Assembly (NCBI GenBank): GCA_964474695.1
Contig: CAYYTK010000004.1
Span: forward strand, 124,001-188,000
Direction: 5' to 3'
Length of the DNA: 64,000 bases
From: DAOUBP01 sp964474695
Lineage (GTDB): Bacteria; Chloroflexota; Anaerolineae; CG2-30-64-16
Part shown: positions 1-7,438 of the stretch, in pieces
Layout of the letters: every line of letters starts with the position of its first letter
Position numbering within the stretch: position 1 is the first letter of the stretch
The notes under the pieces: model-generated
The model's input: the letters and a program-made list of their open reading frames with translations, nothing else
Told to the model about the DNA's origin: nothing
Databases searched by the model: none
Made by a program: the position numbers and the translations under genes

Positions 1-25
1 ACCCGGTTTCTGGCAGAAACCGGGT
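1..25. repeat. Perfect palindrome, AAACCGGGTTT family
   Basis: An 11-bp arm (ACCCGGTTTCT), a 3-nt spacer and the exact complementary arm. It belongs to the same family as the palindromes at 12077-12107, 39409-39439, 50480-50512 and 52484-52530. It may continue beyond the left edge of the window. Confidence 0.8.
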
Positions 26-49
26 TTCTGGTGTAGTGGAGCGTCTATT

Positions 50-1159
50 GTGGATATCGCAGCCTTCAAACTGGAGCGCTTCTTTGCCGAACACGAGTTC
101 AACGTCCGGCATCTGCTCAGTGCTTCCGATTGCGAAAGCCTGTCGCTGCCCGAGCTGTTGGCGCTGGCTGATCCCGAGATGCTGGACCTTTGGGAAAGGC
201 TGAGCTTGGGCTACACCGAGTCGCAAGGGCACCCGCTGCTGCGAGCTGAAGTGGCCCGCCAATACCGGCAGATCTCTCCGGAGAATGTGCTCATCGCAGC
301 GCCGGAAGAGGCCATCTTCATCGCGATGAATGCGCTGCTGACGCCGGGTGATGAGGTCGTGGTGACCTGGCCGGCCTACCAGTCGCTGCACGCCATCGCA
401 GCAGCCTTGGGCTGCCGCGTGGTCCGCTGGCCGCTGGAGGTTCGGGATGGGGCCTGGCGGCTGGACGTCTCGCAACTGGCCGGCTTGATCACGCCCAAGA
501 CGCGGCTCATCGTCATCAACTTCCCGCACAACCCGACCGGCTGGCTGCCGCCGGCCAGCGACCTGGACGCGATCGTCGCAATTGCCGCGCAGCACAAGCT
601 CCATCTCTTTTCCGATGAGATGTATCGGCTGCTGGAGTATGACCCGGCCGCGCGATTACCCTCTGTCTGTGACCTGTACGAGCACGGCGTAACCCTCAGC
701 GGCCTCTCGAAGGCCTTTGGGCTGCCCGGCTTGCGCATCGGCTGGCTGGCGACGCATGACCGTGTGCTGTTGGCTCGCTGCTCCGGCCTGAAGGATTACA
801 CCACCATCTGCAACAGCGCGCCCAGCGAAATCCTGGGCATCGTCGCACTCCGCGCGACTGAGACCATCGTGGCGCGTAATCTAGGCATCGTGCGCGACAA
901 TCTGAGCCTGGCCGACAGCTTCTTTGCCGCACACGCCGGCCGGTTCACCTGGCTGCGCCCGCACGCAGGCTCAGTGGCGTTTCCGCGGCTGAATCCGCCC
1001 ATGCAGGCAGTACAACTGGCGCAGGAACTCCTGGACCGTCACAACACCATGTTGGTGCCCGGCGAGATGTTCGACTACGAGGACAGCCATTTCCGGCTGG
1101 GGCTGGGCCGCCGCAGCTTTCCCGCCGCGCTGGCAGAGTTGGCGGCGCATTTGGGGTGA
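50..1159 (+). CDS. Pyridoxal-phosphate aminotransferase, class I/II
   Basis: A 369-aa fold-type I aminotransferase of full length. The motif SGLSKAFGLPGLRIGW near residue 225 carries the lysine that would bind PLP as a Schiff base, and NFPHNPTGW near residue 155 is the typical Asn/Pro/Gly segment contacting the cofactor. The start is a GTG; no ATG with a better ribosome site is visible. It stands alone on the plus strand, so the amino donor and acceptor cannot be deduced from context. The C-terminal part (GSVAFPRL, LVPGEMFDYEDSHFRLGLG) resembles the capreomycidine synthase-like/aspartate aminotransferase branch, which includes many enzymes of unproven specificity. Confidence 0.85.
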   Translation: MDIAAFKLERFFAEHEFNVRHLLSASDCESLSLPELLALADPEMLDLWERLSLGYTESQGHPLLRAEVARQYRQISPENVLIAAPEEAIFIAMNALLTPGDEVVVTWPAYQSLHAIAAALGCRVVRWPLEVRDGAWRLDVSQLAGLITPKTRLIVINFPHNPTGWLPPASDLDAIVAIAAQHKLHLFSDEMYRLLEYDPAARLPSVCDLYEHGVTLSGLSKAFGLPGLRIGWLATHDRVLLARCSGLKDYTTICNSAPSEILGIVALRATETIVARNLGIVRDNLSLADSFFAAHAGRFTWLRPHAGSVAFPRLNPPMQAVQLAQELLDRHNTMLVPGEMFDYEDSHFRLGLGRRSFPAALAELAAHLG

Positions 1160-1255
1160 GGGTGAGGCATTCCCAGGCCAGTCCAGGTTTGGCACGTCTC
1201 GCGCCGGAGGAAACACTAGGGGGTGAGGTAAGATCGTGGATGGAATGCCTCGCCC
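1160..1255. repeat. Inverted repeat pair, GTAGGGGCG family
   Basis: Arm 1160-1173 (GGGTGAGGCATTCC) is complementary at 13 of 14 positions to arm 1242-1255. Read on the minus strand the right arm continues as GTAGGGGCGAGG, matching the repeats at 8304, 25747 and 26004. The TAG inside that arm is the stop codon of the neighbouring minus-strand gene. Confidence 0.65.
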
Positions 1256-1558
1256 CTACTTTTCCGCCTCGCACTGCGGACAGTGCTTTGGGTCCTGCAG
1301 CTCTGCGATGTGCTCGGTGCACACTGCATAGACTGAGACGCGCTCAAGAAAGCCCAACTTGCGCACCACCGAGGCTTCCAACGCCAGATGCTTGCACGTC
1401 GTCTGGCGAAGGATCGCCGGCACAGGGCAGGAGTCGCACAACGCGCGCCGCCACGGGCGGCGGTTCTCCCGGTTGCGCTCGATCAACCGGCATTTCTCGA
1501 CCTCACGGCCGCGGAAATAGTCACCGAAGAAGTACGGACAATCCACAGGTTTCGCCAC
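1256..1558 (-). CDS. Conserved cysteine-rich small protein
   Basis: A protein of about 100 aa with motifs VDCPYFFGDYFRGREVEKC, LCDSCPVP and, at the C-terminus, CPQC: seven or more cysteines in spaced pairs, suggesting a metal (zinc or Fe-S) site. I recognise the pattern as a conserved uncharacterised protein but know no function. The start chosen is a GTG 8 nt after a GGGGAGG ribosome site; a longer TTG start at 1594 would overlap the upstream EamA stop. It is the last gene of a minus-strand operon (small peptide, EamA transporter, this gene). The stop codon lies within a repeat arm. Confidence 0.7.
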   Translation of the reverse strand: MAKPVDCPYFFGDYFRGREVEKCRLIERNRENRRPWRRALCDSCPVPAILRQTTCKHLALEASVVRKLGFLERVSVYAVCTEHIAELQDPKHCPQCEAEK

Positions 1559-1590
1559 AGCCTTGCCTCCCCAACTTTCCGTTCCACCAA

Positions 1591-2490
1591 TCAACCCTGA
1601 CCCTTGATGAGCACCAGTGCGATTCCTGCCAGGGCGACTAGCGCGCCGGCGATCTCATTGGGCTGTGGCACCTGCGCCAACAGCAGCGCGCCCAGGATCA
1701 TGCCGCCGGTGACCTCTTGTGACGCAATGAGGTTGGCGGCGGTAGCGTGCACGCGGCGCAGCGCCGCGTTATAGAGGGTGTGACCCGCAGCCAGAGGAAT
1801 CAAGCCCGCGCCCAACAACGCCAACACCGACCTTACGGTGTAAGCGCCGGGCGTGAAACTCAACGCGGCCGCGGGCAGCGCCCACAGTGCAGCCAGGCCA
1901 TAAACCGCGCCGGCATAGGTAAACAACGGGTAGCGCTCCCGCTGCGAACGTCCGGCAATCGAATAGAGCCCATACGTCACCGCCGATATCAGCGCCAGCA
2001 GGTCGCCAAGGATCATGCGGCGGTCCAGCCTCGGCTCAAGGCCCGCAAGAATGCCGATCCCAACAACAGCCACCACCATCCCGAGCCACTGACGCCGCGA
2101 AAGCGGTTCTTTGAGGAACACTGCGGCGAAAATGCCCACGAAAATCGGTGAGGTGTAGATAATAGCCAGCGCGTGGGCAATGGTAGTGAAGTTGAGGGCG
2201 GCGATATAGCTGACGAAATGCAGGGCGGTGATGAAGCCATACCCGACAAATCGCGGGAGATCGGCGCGGGCAGGGAGGCCGGGCTGATGACTGAGGCGAG
2301 CCAGCACTCCGATCACGCAGGCCGCCGTGACGAGGCGGCCCACCGTGACCTCGAAGGGGCTGAGGGGAGCTGCCCAAAGGATCAGCACCGGCGAGGTGGA
2401 GAACGCAAGCATGGCAGCCACCGCCAGCAGCAATCCCCTGCGGGCGTCCTGCGCTCCGTGTTGCGGTGCAGCCGAGTCCGCAGCGGCCAC
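1591..2490 (-). CDS. EamA/DMT-family transporter
   Basis: A 299-aa protein with ten hydrophobic segments arranged as two EamA repeats; the second begins near ILGDLLALISAVTYGLYSIAG. Typical DMT motifs are seen (TSPIFVGIFAAVFLKEPLS at the end of the first half; ASQEVTGGMILGALLL in the second). The family exports or exchanges small metabolites at the cytoplasmic membrane; the substrate is unknown. The start is a GTG only 6 nt after the stop of the upstream 40-aa gene, suggesting translational coupling. Confidence 0.88.
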   Translation of the reverse strand: MAAADSAAPQHGAQDARRGLLLAVAAMLAFSTSPVLILWAAPLSPFEVTVGRLVTAACVIGVLARLSHQPGLPARADLPRFVGYGFITALHFVSYIAALNFTTIAHALAIIYTSPIFVGIFAAVFLKEPLSRRQWLGMVVAVVGIGILAGLEPRLDRRMILGDLLALISAVTYGLYSIAGRSQRERYPLFTYAGAVYGLAALWALPAAALSFTPGAYTVRSVLALLGAGLIPLAAGHTLYNAALRRVHATAANLIASQEVTGGMILGALLLAQVPQPNEIAGALVALAGIALVLIKGQG

Positions 2491-2496
2491 CTGTGG

Positions 2497-2619
2497 CTAG
2501 CTCGGGATGAAAAGGCCCGGCAAAAACATAGCCAAGACCATACTGAGCACGATGATAATCGAGATAACCAGGAAAACAGTGACCCGCCAATCGCGGCGTC
2601 CGGTTTTGCGACGTGCCAT
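2497..2619 (-). CDS. Small single-pass membrane protein, 40 aa
   Basis: A short reading frame: a basic head (MARRKTGRRDWR), one hydrophobic helix of about 25 residues (VTVFLVISIIIVLSMVLAMF) and a short tail. Positive-inside topology would place the N-terminus in the cytoplasm. It has a GAGG ribosome site about 9 nt upstream and lies roughly 30 nt downstream of a perfect consensus promoter, so it is very likely translated. It is the first gene of the operon with the EamA transporter, ending 6 nt before it. Function unknown; it could be a transporter accessory peptide. Confidence 0.7.
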   Translation of the reverse strand: MARRKTGRRDWRVTVFLVISIIIVLSMVLAMFLPGLFIPS

Positions 2620-2659
2620 GCCAACCAGCCTCATTTACAAGATGCATTATTGAAGCATG

Positions 2660-2688
2660 ATTATAGTCTGGCCGTGAGGCAGTGTCAA
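2660..2688 (-). promoter_or_regulatory. Perfect sigma-70-type promoter
   Basis: On the minus strand: TTGACA (2688-2683), 17-bp spacer, TATAAT (2665-2660). Both hexamers and the spacing match the housekeeping consensus exactly. It drives the small membrane protein, EamA and Cys-rich protein operon. Confidence 0.85.
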
Positions 2689-2719
2689 ACATGCCGGGCA
2701 GCAAAATCGTATCGTCATC

Positions 2720-2748
2720 TTGCCCGTAAGGTGAATCCGCGATAATAT
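2720..2748 (+). promoter_or_regulatory. Probable promoter for the 2804 gene
   Basis: TTGCCC (2720-2725), 17-bp spacer and TAATAT (2743-2748), about 55 nt before the ATG at 2804. It is divergent from the promoter at 2660-2688; the two leave about 30 bp between their -35 boxes. Confidence 0.5.
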
Positions 2749-2803
2749 ACGGGTCGCTGCCTGAGAGCACAGGAAGCACATCGAACGAGGAGGTCGATCG
2801 ACT

Positions 2804-3199
2804 ATGTCGGAGATCAAACGTAAACCACAGACCGGCGGTTTTGAGAGCGGTGAGGGGGCATTCGACGAGCTGAAAGGCGCGGCCGAATCTCCCGACTTCA
2901 GCATCCTGGAAGACGAGAGCGGGTGGACGATCGGTGCGGCTGAAGAGCCTGCGCAATACAGCGAGCCCGAAGCCGAGCCTGCCGGGTCGATATTCGAGCC
3001 GATCACACCGATCGAGCAGAAACCTAAGCCGAATATCGAAAAGGCCCCTGCGCAACCCGCCGAGGAAGAGCCGGCCAAAAAACGCTACTACTCCCCGGGC
3101 GAGGTAATGAAGAAAAAGGGGTGCATCGGCTGCGGCGGCATGGTGCTGGCTGTGCCGATCATACTGGCAGTGCTGGTGGCGGCTGTCGCTTTGTTCTAA
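2804..3199 (+). CDS. Hypothetical acidic protein with C-terminal membrane anchor
   Basis: 131 aa. The first ~100 residues are hydrophilic, rich in Glu, Pro and Ala and low in complexity (AQPAEEEPAKKRYYSPGE), so probably disordered. A CIGCGG motif then precedes a C-terminal hydrophobic helix (MVLAVPIILAVLVAAVALF), giving a tail-anchored topology. GAGGAGG provides the ribosome site. It precedes two other small envelope or stress proteins on the same strand with short gaps, suggesting one transcription unit. No family recognised. Confidence 0.7.
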   Translation: MSEIKRKPQTGGFESGEGAFDELKGAAESPDFSILEDESGWTIGAAEEPAQYSEPEAEPAGSIFEPITPIEQKPKPNIEKAPAQPAEEEPAKKRYYSPGEVMKKKGCIGCGGMVLAVPIILAVLVAAVALF

Positions 3200-3242
3200 G
3201 CAGATCCCGCTTTTCGTTACTACTCGATAAAGGAGATGCACC

Positions 3243-3509
3243 ATGTTACTTGGTTGGATCGGCGCCCTGATCATTACGATCATCATCGTTGCCATCGTGG
3301 AACGAGTATCCAAAACCAACTTGCCCTTCGGCTGGTTGGGCAATATCGTGGCCGGCCTCATCGGCGGCTACCTCGGCCAGATCCTGATGGGGCAATTTGG
3401 GCCGTTCATCTTCGGCGTATACCTGATCCCGACGTTCATCGGGTCGTTCTTGTTCATCATGGCGATGAAGTTCGTCCTTGGACTGCTCGTCAAGTCCCGG
3501 CGGCGTTAA
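3243..3509 (+). CDS. GlsB/YeaQ/YmgE-family small membrane protein
   Basis: 88 aa with three hydrophobic helices and the glycine-rich pattern of the transglycosylase-associated (GlsB/YeaQ/YmgE) family (WLGNIVAGLIGGYLGQILMG). Members are small membrane proteins linked to general or envelope stress; no catalytic function is established. AAAGGAG lies 8 nt before the ATG. It sits 43 nt after the 2804 gene and 51 nt before the LysM protein. Confidence 0.8.
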   Translation: MLLGWIGALIITIIIVAIVERVSKTNLPFGWLGNIVAGLIGGYLGQILMGQFGPFIFGVYLIPTFIGSFLFIMAMKFVLGLLVKSRRR

Positions 3510-3560
3510 CGCCGGAATGACAATAGTCTCAATCATACTCGGACAAGGAGCTTAAATCTC

Positions 3561-4133
3561 ATGGCAGAACCCAAATCGTTGTTGGATCGCATCGGCGACG
3601 CCCTGAAGGGCGAAGAGAAGAAGGTTGAAGAGAAGAAGGCTGAGGTCGAGAAGACCGTCCAGGCTGTGCCTGCCAAGGTCGAGCAGCAGGTGAGCCGCGC
3701 GGCCGAAACTGTCGCCGACAAGGCCGCCGATGCCAAGCAAGCCGTTGCTGAGGCCGCCGATGCCGCGAAGCAACAGATGACGGAGCTGCGCAGTAAGCTC
3801 GCAGATCGGGATCATGAGCTGACCCAGAAGACGTGGGAACTCAACAAGAAAGAGCGCGAGTTGGGCGAGAAGGACAAAGAGATCGCCGCCTTGCAGGCAG
3901 CCCTCAATGAAGCCAAGGCTGAAATCGACACTTTGAAGGCGCAGGCCGTTACCGCGACGCGGTCAATGGCCGCCGAACGCACCTATGTCGTCAAGGCCGG
4001 CGATAACCTCAGCGCCATCGCCAAGACGGTCTACGGCAATGCAGCCCGCTGGCCCGAAATCTTCGAAGCCAACAAAGACCTGATCAAGGATCCGAAGCTG
4101 ATCCGGCCCGGCCAGGAACTGCGCATCCCCTGA
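3561..4133 (+). CDS. Coiled-coil protein with C-terminal LysM domain
   Basis: 190 aa. Residues 1-135 are a highly charged Ala/Lys/Glu heptad-like region (apolipophorin- or LEA-like, VADKAADAKQAVAEAADAAKQ) predicted to form a long helix or coiled coil. Residues 142-190 form a LysM domain (TYVVKAGDNLSAIAKTVYGN ... LIRPGQELRIP) of the YgaU/Kbp type. No signal peptide is visible, so a cytoplasmic, stress-related role like that of Kbp is possible. Ribosome site GGAG before ATG. A hairpin terminator follows at 4204. Confidence 0.8.
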   Translation: MAEPKSLLDRIGDALKGEEKKVEEKKAEVEKTVQAVPAKVEQQVSRAAETVADKAADAKQAVAEAADAAKQQMTELRSKLADRDHELTQKTWELNKKERELGEKDKEIAALQAALNEAKAEIDTLKAQAVTATRSMAAERTYVVKAGDNLSAIAKTVYGNAARWPEIFEANKDLIKDPKLIRPGQELRIP

Positions 4134-4203
4134 TGCGCATGGCATTGCGCGAAGCCGCGCGGGCGAACACCGCCGAACGGTGGCGTTGCGATAGGTGAGT
4201 AGA

Positions 4204-4250
4204 TAACACCGGGGGCAAGGCAGATGATCTGCTTTGCCCCCGGTGTTTGT
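4204..4250. terminator. Bidirectional hairpin terminator
   Basis: Arms AACACCGGGGGCAA and TTGCCCCCGGTGTT with an inner GCAGAT/ATCTGC extension, lying between two convergent genes (LysM protein and rhodanese). T-rich sequence follows on the plus strand (TGTTTGTTTC). Confidence 0.75.
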
Positions 4251-4282
4251 TTCGGATGCATCGACAACGGGCGAAGCCGCGC

Positions 4283-4738
4283 CTAGTCGCTCGCAAGCGG
4301 CAAACCGGCCGCAATCCATGCTGCGATCCCGCCTTTGAGGGCGGCCACGTCCTTGAATCCCAATCCCTGAAGCATACGCACCGCACGGGCGCTGGTGGCT
4401 TCGTCCGGTCAGGCGCACAATGTGACGATGGGTTGGGATCGATCGAGTGGCGCGGCGCTCGCCGCGATTTCGTCCAAACTCATCAAGCGCGAGCCCGGCA
4501 CATGCTGCTGTGCGTACGACTCCGCAGAGCGAAACTCCCACACCAGCGGCGGCTGCGGGCCCTGCAGGCGGGCCTGCAATTCCTGCACGCTGACACGCTC
4601 GCTCTCGCCGCTCGGCAAGGGGGTGGTCAGTGCGGCTGGCGGCTGCAGCGGCTCATCCTGGAGCCACAGAATCACGCCGATCCCCACCAGCAGGACGCTG
4701 AGTACTACCAAGAGCAAAACAACCGGCTTGCGCATCAT
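4283..4738 (-). CDS. Membrane-anchored rhodanese, probable selenoprotein (UGA=Sec110)
   Basis: Read through one in-frame TGA (4411-4409) this encodes 151 aa: an N-terminal membrane helix (about residues 5-26), a Pro-rich linker, and a rhodanese domain starting near VSVQELQARL. The domain continues without interruption after the TGA as PDEATSARAVRMLQGLG, then LKGGIAAWIAAGLPL, the classical C-terminal half, to a TAG. The active-site loop reads L-C-A-(UGA)-P-D-E-A-T-S-A-R; related rhodaneses have C-x-C-P-x-E-A-T/S-S-A-R there, so UGA replaces exactly the second Cys. The start is the first ATG of an ATGATG pair, 8 nt after GGAGG; a -10-like TATACT lies at 4815-4810. selA is present at 37981-39375. 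The alternative is a nonsense pseudogene or sequencing error, but the intact frame after UGA and the SECIS-like hairpin argue against it. Confidence 0.8.
4369..4402 (-). promoter_or_regulatory. Candidate bacterial SECIS element
   Basis: Beginning 6 nt after the UGA the mRNA can fold as GAAGC/GCUUC (with CGUAU bulged on the 3' side), CACC/GGUG and GC/GC around an apical loop GCCCGU. The loop starts about 18 nt after the UGA and its first base is G. Both agree with the known pattern for SelB-dependent bacterial SECIS hairpins. Folded by eye only. Confidence 0.55.
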
Positions 4739-4894
4739 ACCGAAGGCCTCCACATGATCGGCGATCAACCGGAACACCTACCAGTCCCGGCCTGTTAACA
4801 GTGGAGCAGAGTATAGCATAGATCCGGGCATTTGTGAGGGACGGACTCTGACTCAAAACGGTTACGGCACATGCGTGTTGGCGCACAGAGAGAA

Positions 4895-4927
4895 AGCAAA
4901 TAGGCCGCCCCATCAATCGGCGGCCTA
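4895..4927 (-). terminator. Hairpin terminator of the DUF4397 gene
   Basis: Perfect 9-bp stem TAGGCCGCC/GGCGGCCTA with a 9-nt loop, followed on the minus strand by TTTGCTTTC. It lies about 50 nt after the stop of the 4979-5779 gene. Confidence 0.75.
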
Positions 4928-4978
4928 CTTGCGATAGAGGGCTGGGTCAGTCAAACCGGCCCAGCTCTCCGAGAGCGC

Positions 4979-5779
4979 TTAGCGCACCTGCACTGCCTTG
5001 CGCTGCAGCCGCAGGCCGCCACCCACCAGCATCAGCAGGGCGCCGGCGATGACAGCCAGCCACATCCCAGGGAAGGCTACACCGGTGGTAGGCAACGTAT
5101 GGGGCGCCGGCGACGCATCCACGCTCGGCACAGCCATCAGAGCAGGCTCACCGCCGGCCAGGCCCATCGCGAAGACCGTGTACACGGTGCCAGCAGTCAA
5201 CGCCAGGCCAGGGACCTCAAGCGCTACGGTGTTGGTGCCGGCCAGGCGAACTTCCAGATCATAGGTCGCCGCGTCGACCGGAAGATAGTCACCTACGCCC
5301 TTGAACGGAACGTTGGCGAAGAGCACCGGCCCACCCTTGACAGCGATATCCACGGCAGGCGCATCCGGAGATGCATGGACAAACCGCACGTGCGCCTTGC
5401 CCGCGGCCGGGGCGCTATTGTTATCTACCAGGACCAGCGGCTCAATATTGGCCAGCTTACCCACCGCAACCACGGTGTAATCCTTGTCGGCTTCCAGCGC
5501 CAGGTTGGCGGAGATCACCACGGGCGAGGTCGCGCCGGTCGGAACGACCTTGACATCATACGAGCCCGCCGCCAGAGACGCATACGGCGTGATGCCCTTG
5601 AACGGAGCATTGCTGAACGCAACGCCATCATTGACCAAAACATCCACCGCCGGTGCATCGGGCGATGCATGCACGACACGCACGCGGGGACCAGCGGCAT
5701 AGGCGCTGGTGGTGCTCAAGAGCAGCCCGCCCACGATCGTCAGAACCAACAACCCACGGAACACTCGATTGATCTTCAC
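4979..5779 (-). CDS. DUF4397 surface protein with LPTTG sorting signal
   Basis: 266 aa. It has a signal peptide (residues 1-28, basic KINRVFRG then a hydrophobic stretch ending SAYA), two DUF4397 repeats each opening with the motif VR(V/F)VHASPDAPAVD (about residues 33-125 and 130-220), and a C-terminal LPTTG, a hydrophobic helix and a positively charged tail RLQRKAVQVR. This is the canonical cell-wall sorting signal cleaved by sortase in monoderm bacteria. DUF4397 domains are beta-rich extracellular modules of unknown ligand. AGGAGAG ribosome site; AT-rich promoter region upstream (5790-5870). Confidence 0.85.
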   Translation of the reverse strand: MKINRVFRGLLVLTIVGGLLLSTTSAYAAGPRVRVVHASPDAPAVDVLVNDGVAFSNAPFKGITPYASLAAGSYDVKVVPTGATSPVVISANLALEADKDYTVVAVGKLANIEPLVLVDNNSAPAAGKAHVRFVHASPDAPAVDIAVKGGPVLFANVPFKGVGDYLPVDAATYDLEVRLAGTNTVALEVPGLALTAGTVYTVFAMGLAGGEPALMAVPSVDASPAPHTLPTTGVAFPGMWLAVIAGALLMLVGGGLRLQRKAVQVR

Positions 5780-5975
5780 GTCACTCTCTCCTGTTTGATA
5801 TGTTTGTCACCACAACCATCTACAATCTATATGCGAAGTATATACAAAGATTTGATTGTACACCGTATGCTACCTTCCAATTCAGCCATCTGCAAAACGA
5901 TTGCCTTTGCTAACCCGCGTGCGTTGTGCTAGAATCTCGCATGGTGCAAATGATTCACATATCGGAGCAACGAAA

Positions 5976-7280
5976 GTGAAGCGGCATGGCCCAGGGAACG
6001 CGGACAGACTACGACTTACTCCGGAAGAGCAGGCCATGCTGGACGGCGCCGAGGGGCCGGGCGTCCGCCGCGCGATGGAAATCGTCGTGGCGCTGGCGCG
6101 CATCTACGGCGCGGCCGACCTGACACCCGTGACTCATGTGCAAATTGCGGGGGTCTCTTACAAAAACCTGGGGGACGCGGGCGTGGCGTTCCTGAGCGAG
6201 TGGGCCGACGAAGGCGCACGGATGCGCGTGCCCGCGACATTGAACCCCATGGGGATGGAGCGCGGCAAATGGCAGGCCTGGGGCATCCAGCCGAGCTTCG
6301 CCACGCCACAGCTCAACGTCATCGATGCATTCGTCAAGATGGGTGTCACGCCCACCATGAGCTGCACCCCCTACCTCTTCCAGCAGCACAAGCCTCAGCG
6401 GGGCGAGCATCTCGCCTGGGCCGAATCGAGCGCGGTGGCGTACGCGAACTCCGTCATCGGCGCGCGCTCCAACCGCGAGGGCGGCCCGAGCGCGGTCGCG
6501 GCAGGAATCGTCGGGCGCGCGGCGCGCTACGGGTATCACCTGGATGAAAACCGCCGCGCGAATTGGATCGTGGAAATCCGCTGCCCGATCAGATCAGTGG
6601 CCGATTTCGGCGCGCTGAGCTACACCGTGGGAAAGGCCGTGGGCAACGGCGTCCCCTGGTTTGCGGATCTGGCCGCCTGGCTGCCGCCCCTGACGGGCGA
6701 TCTCACCCGCGGCGGCCTGGCGGGCGACCGGCTGAAGACGCTGGGCGCGGGCCTGGCGGCCTACGGCGCGGTCGCGCTCTACCACATCGCCGGCTATACG
6801 CCCGAAGCACGCGACGGGGGCGAAACACTCATTCAGCCTTACCCGCAGCGGCTGACGATCGACAGCCTGGACGAGGCATACCGCGTCATGGACGCCGATC
6901 CCGACCTGCGCAAGATCGACCTGGTGACGATCGGCTGCCCGCACGCCAGCCTGACCGAGATCGAAGCAGTGGCCGGCGCGCTGAGCGGCAAACGACTGGC
7001 CACGCGGCTGTGGGTCACCACGGGCGAGATCACCCGCCAGGCCGCGGCCGAGCTTGGCTACGTGCAGATCATCGAGGCCGCGGGCGGCGAGGTGGTGGCC
7101 GACACCTGCGCCGTGGTTGCCCCCATGCAGATGCTGGACGTCCGCAGCATGGCCACCAACGCGGGCAAGATGGCTTGCTACGCGCCGATGCACAGCGGGG
7201 TGCGGATGCGGTTCGGCGACCTGGACGCGTGTTTGGACGCGGCGGTGACGGGGGAGTGGCGGGGAGCGCGTGAGACGTGA
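5976..7280 (+). CDS. AcnX large subunit, probable phosphomevalonate dehydratase
   Basis: About 434 aa from a GTG with GGAG 8 nt upstream; the longer frame from 5856 lacks family similarity at its N-terminus. Family features: LTPEEQAMLDGAEGPGVRRAME at the N-terminus and three cysteines suited to Fe-S ligation, in TMSCTPY (C130), IGCPHAS (C321) and DTCAVV (C378). AcnX (DUF521) enzymes are aconitase-superfamily dehydratases; those made of separate large and small chains include archaeal phosphomevalonate dehydratase, others act on cis-3-hydroxy-L-proline. The small subunit (DUF126) lies 30 kb away at 37425-37841 beside isopentenyl phosphate kinase, which favours the mevalonate role. Isolated here; a microsatellite follows the stop. 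Confidence 0.8.
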   Translation: MKRHGPGNADRLRLTPEEQAMLDGAEGPGVRRAMEIVVALARIYGAADLTPVTHVQIAGVSYKNLGDAGVAFLSEWADEGARMRVPATLNPMGMERGKWQAWGIQPSFATPQLNVIDAFVKMGVTPTMSCTPYLFQQHKPQRGEHLAWAESSAVAYANSVIGARSNREGGPSAVAAGIVGRAARYGYHLDENRRANWIVEIRCPIRSVADFGALSYTVGKAVGNGVPWFADLAAWLPPLTGDLTRGGLAGDRLKTLGAGLAAYGAVALYHIAGYTPEARDGGETLIQPYPQRLTIDSLDEAYRVMDADPDLRKIDLVTIGCPHASLTEIEAVAGALSGKRLATRLWVTTGEITRQAAAELGYVQIIEAAGGEVVADTCAVVAPMQMLDVRSMATNAGKMACYAPMHSGVRMRFGDLDACLDAAVTGEWRGARET

Positions 7281-7295
7281 CAAGTGAAATGTGAG

Positions 7296-7372
7296 ACGTA
7301 CTGCGTATTGCGTACTGCGTATTGCGTATTGCGTATTGCGTATTGCGTGGTGCGTGGTGCGTGGTGCGTGAA
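7296..7372. repeat. Microsatellite, TACTGCGTATTGCG units
   Basis: Near-perfect tandem 7-mers (GCGTATT / GCGTACT, then GCGTGGT) following the AcnX stop. The complementary units recur inside the ABC ATPase gene (21800-21832) and after lhr (18895-18920). Confidence 0.85.
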
Positions 7373-7438
7373 AGACGCCTGTGATTTTGAAAATCAGGGG
7401 AATCTGTGTTCCAACTATACCTCAATAAGGAGATCGAC

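Noticed and set aside
2036..3361. 441-codon minus-strand frame over the 2804 gene and EamA
   Set aside because: It crosses two opposing genes and a divergent promoter region; no family similarity.
4283..4738. Rhodanese as a simple nonsense pseudogene
   Set aside because: The downstream half is intact, the UGA replaces a conserved Cys, selA is present and a SECIS-like hairpin follows; pseudogene remains the less likely alternative.
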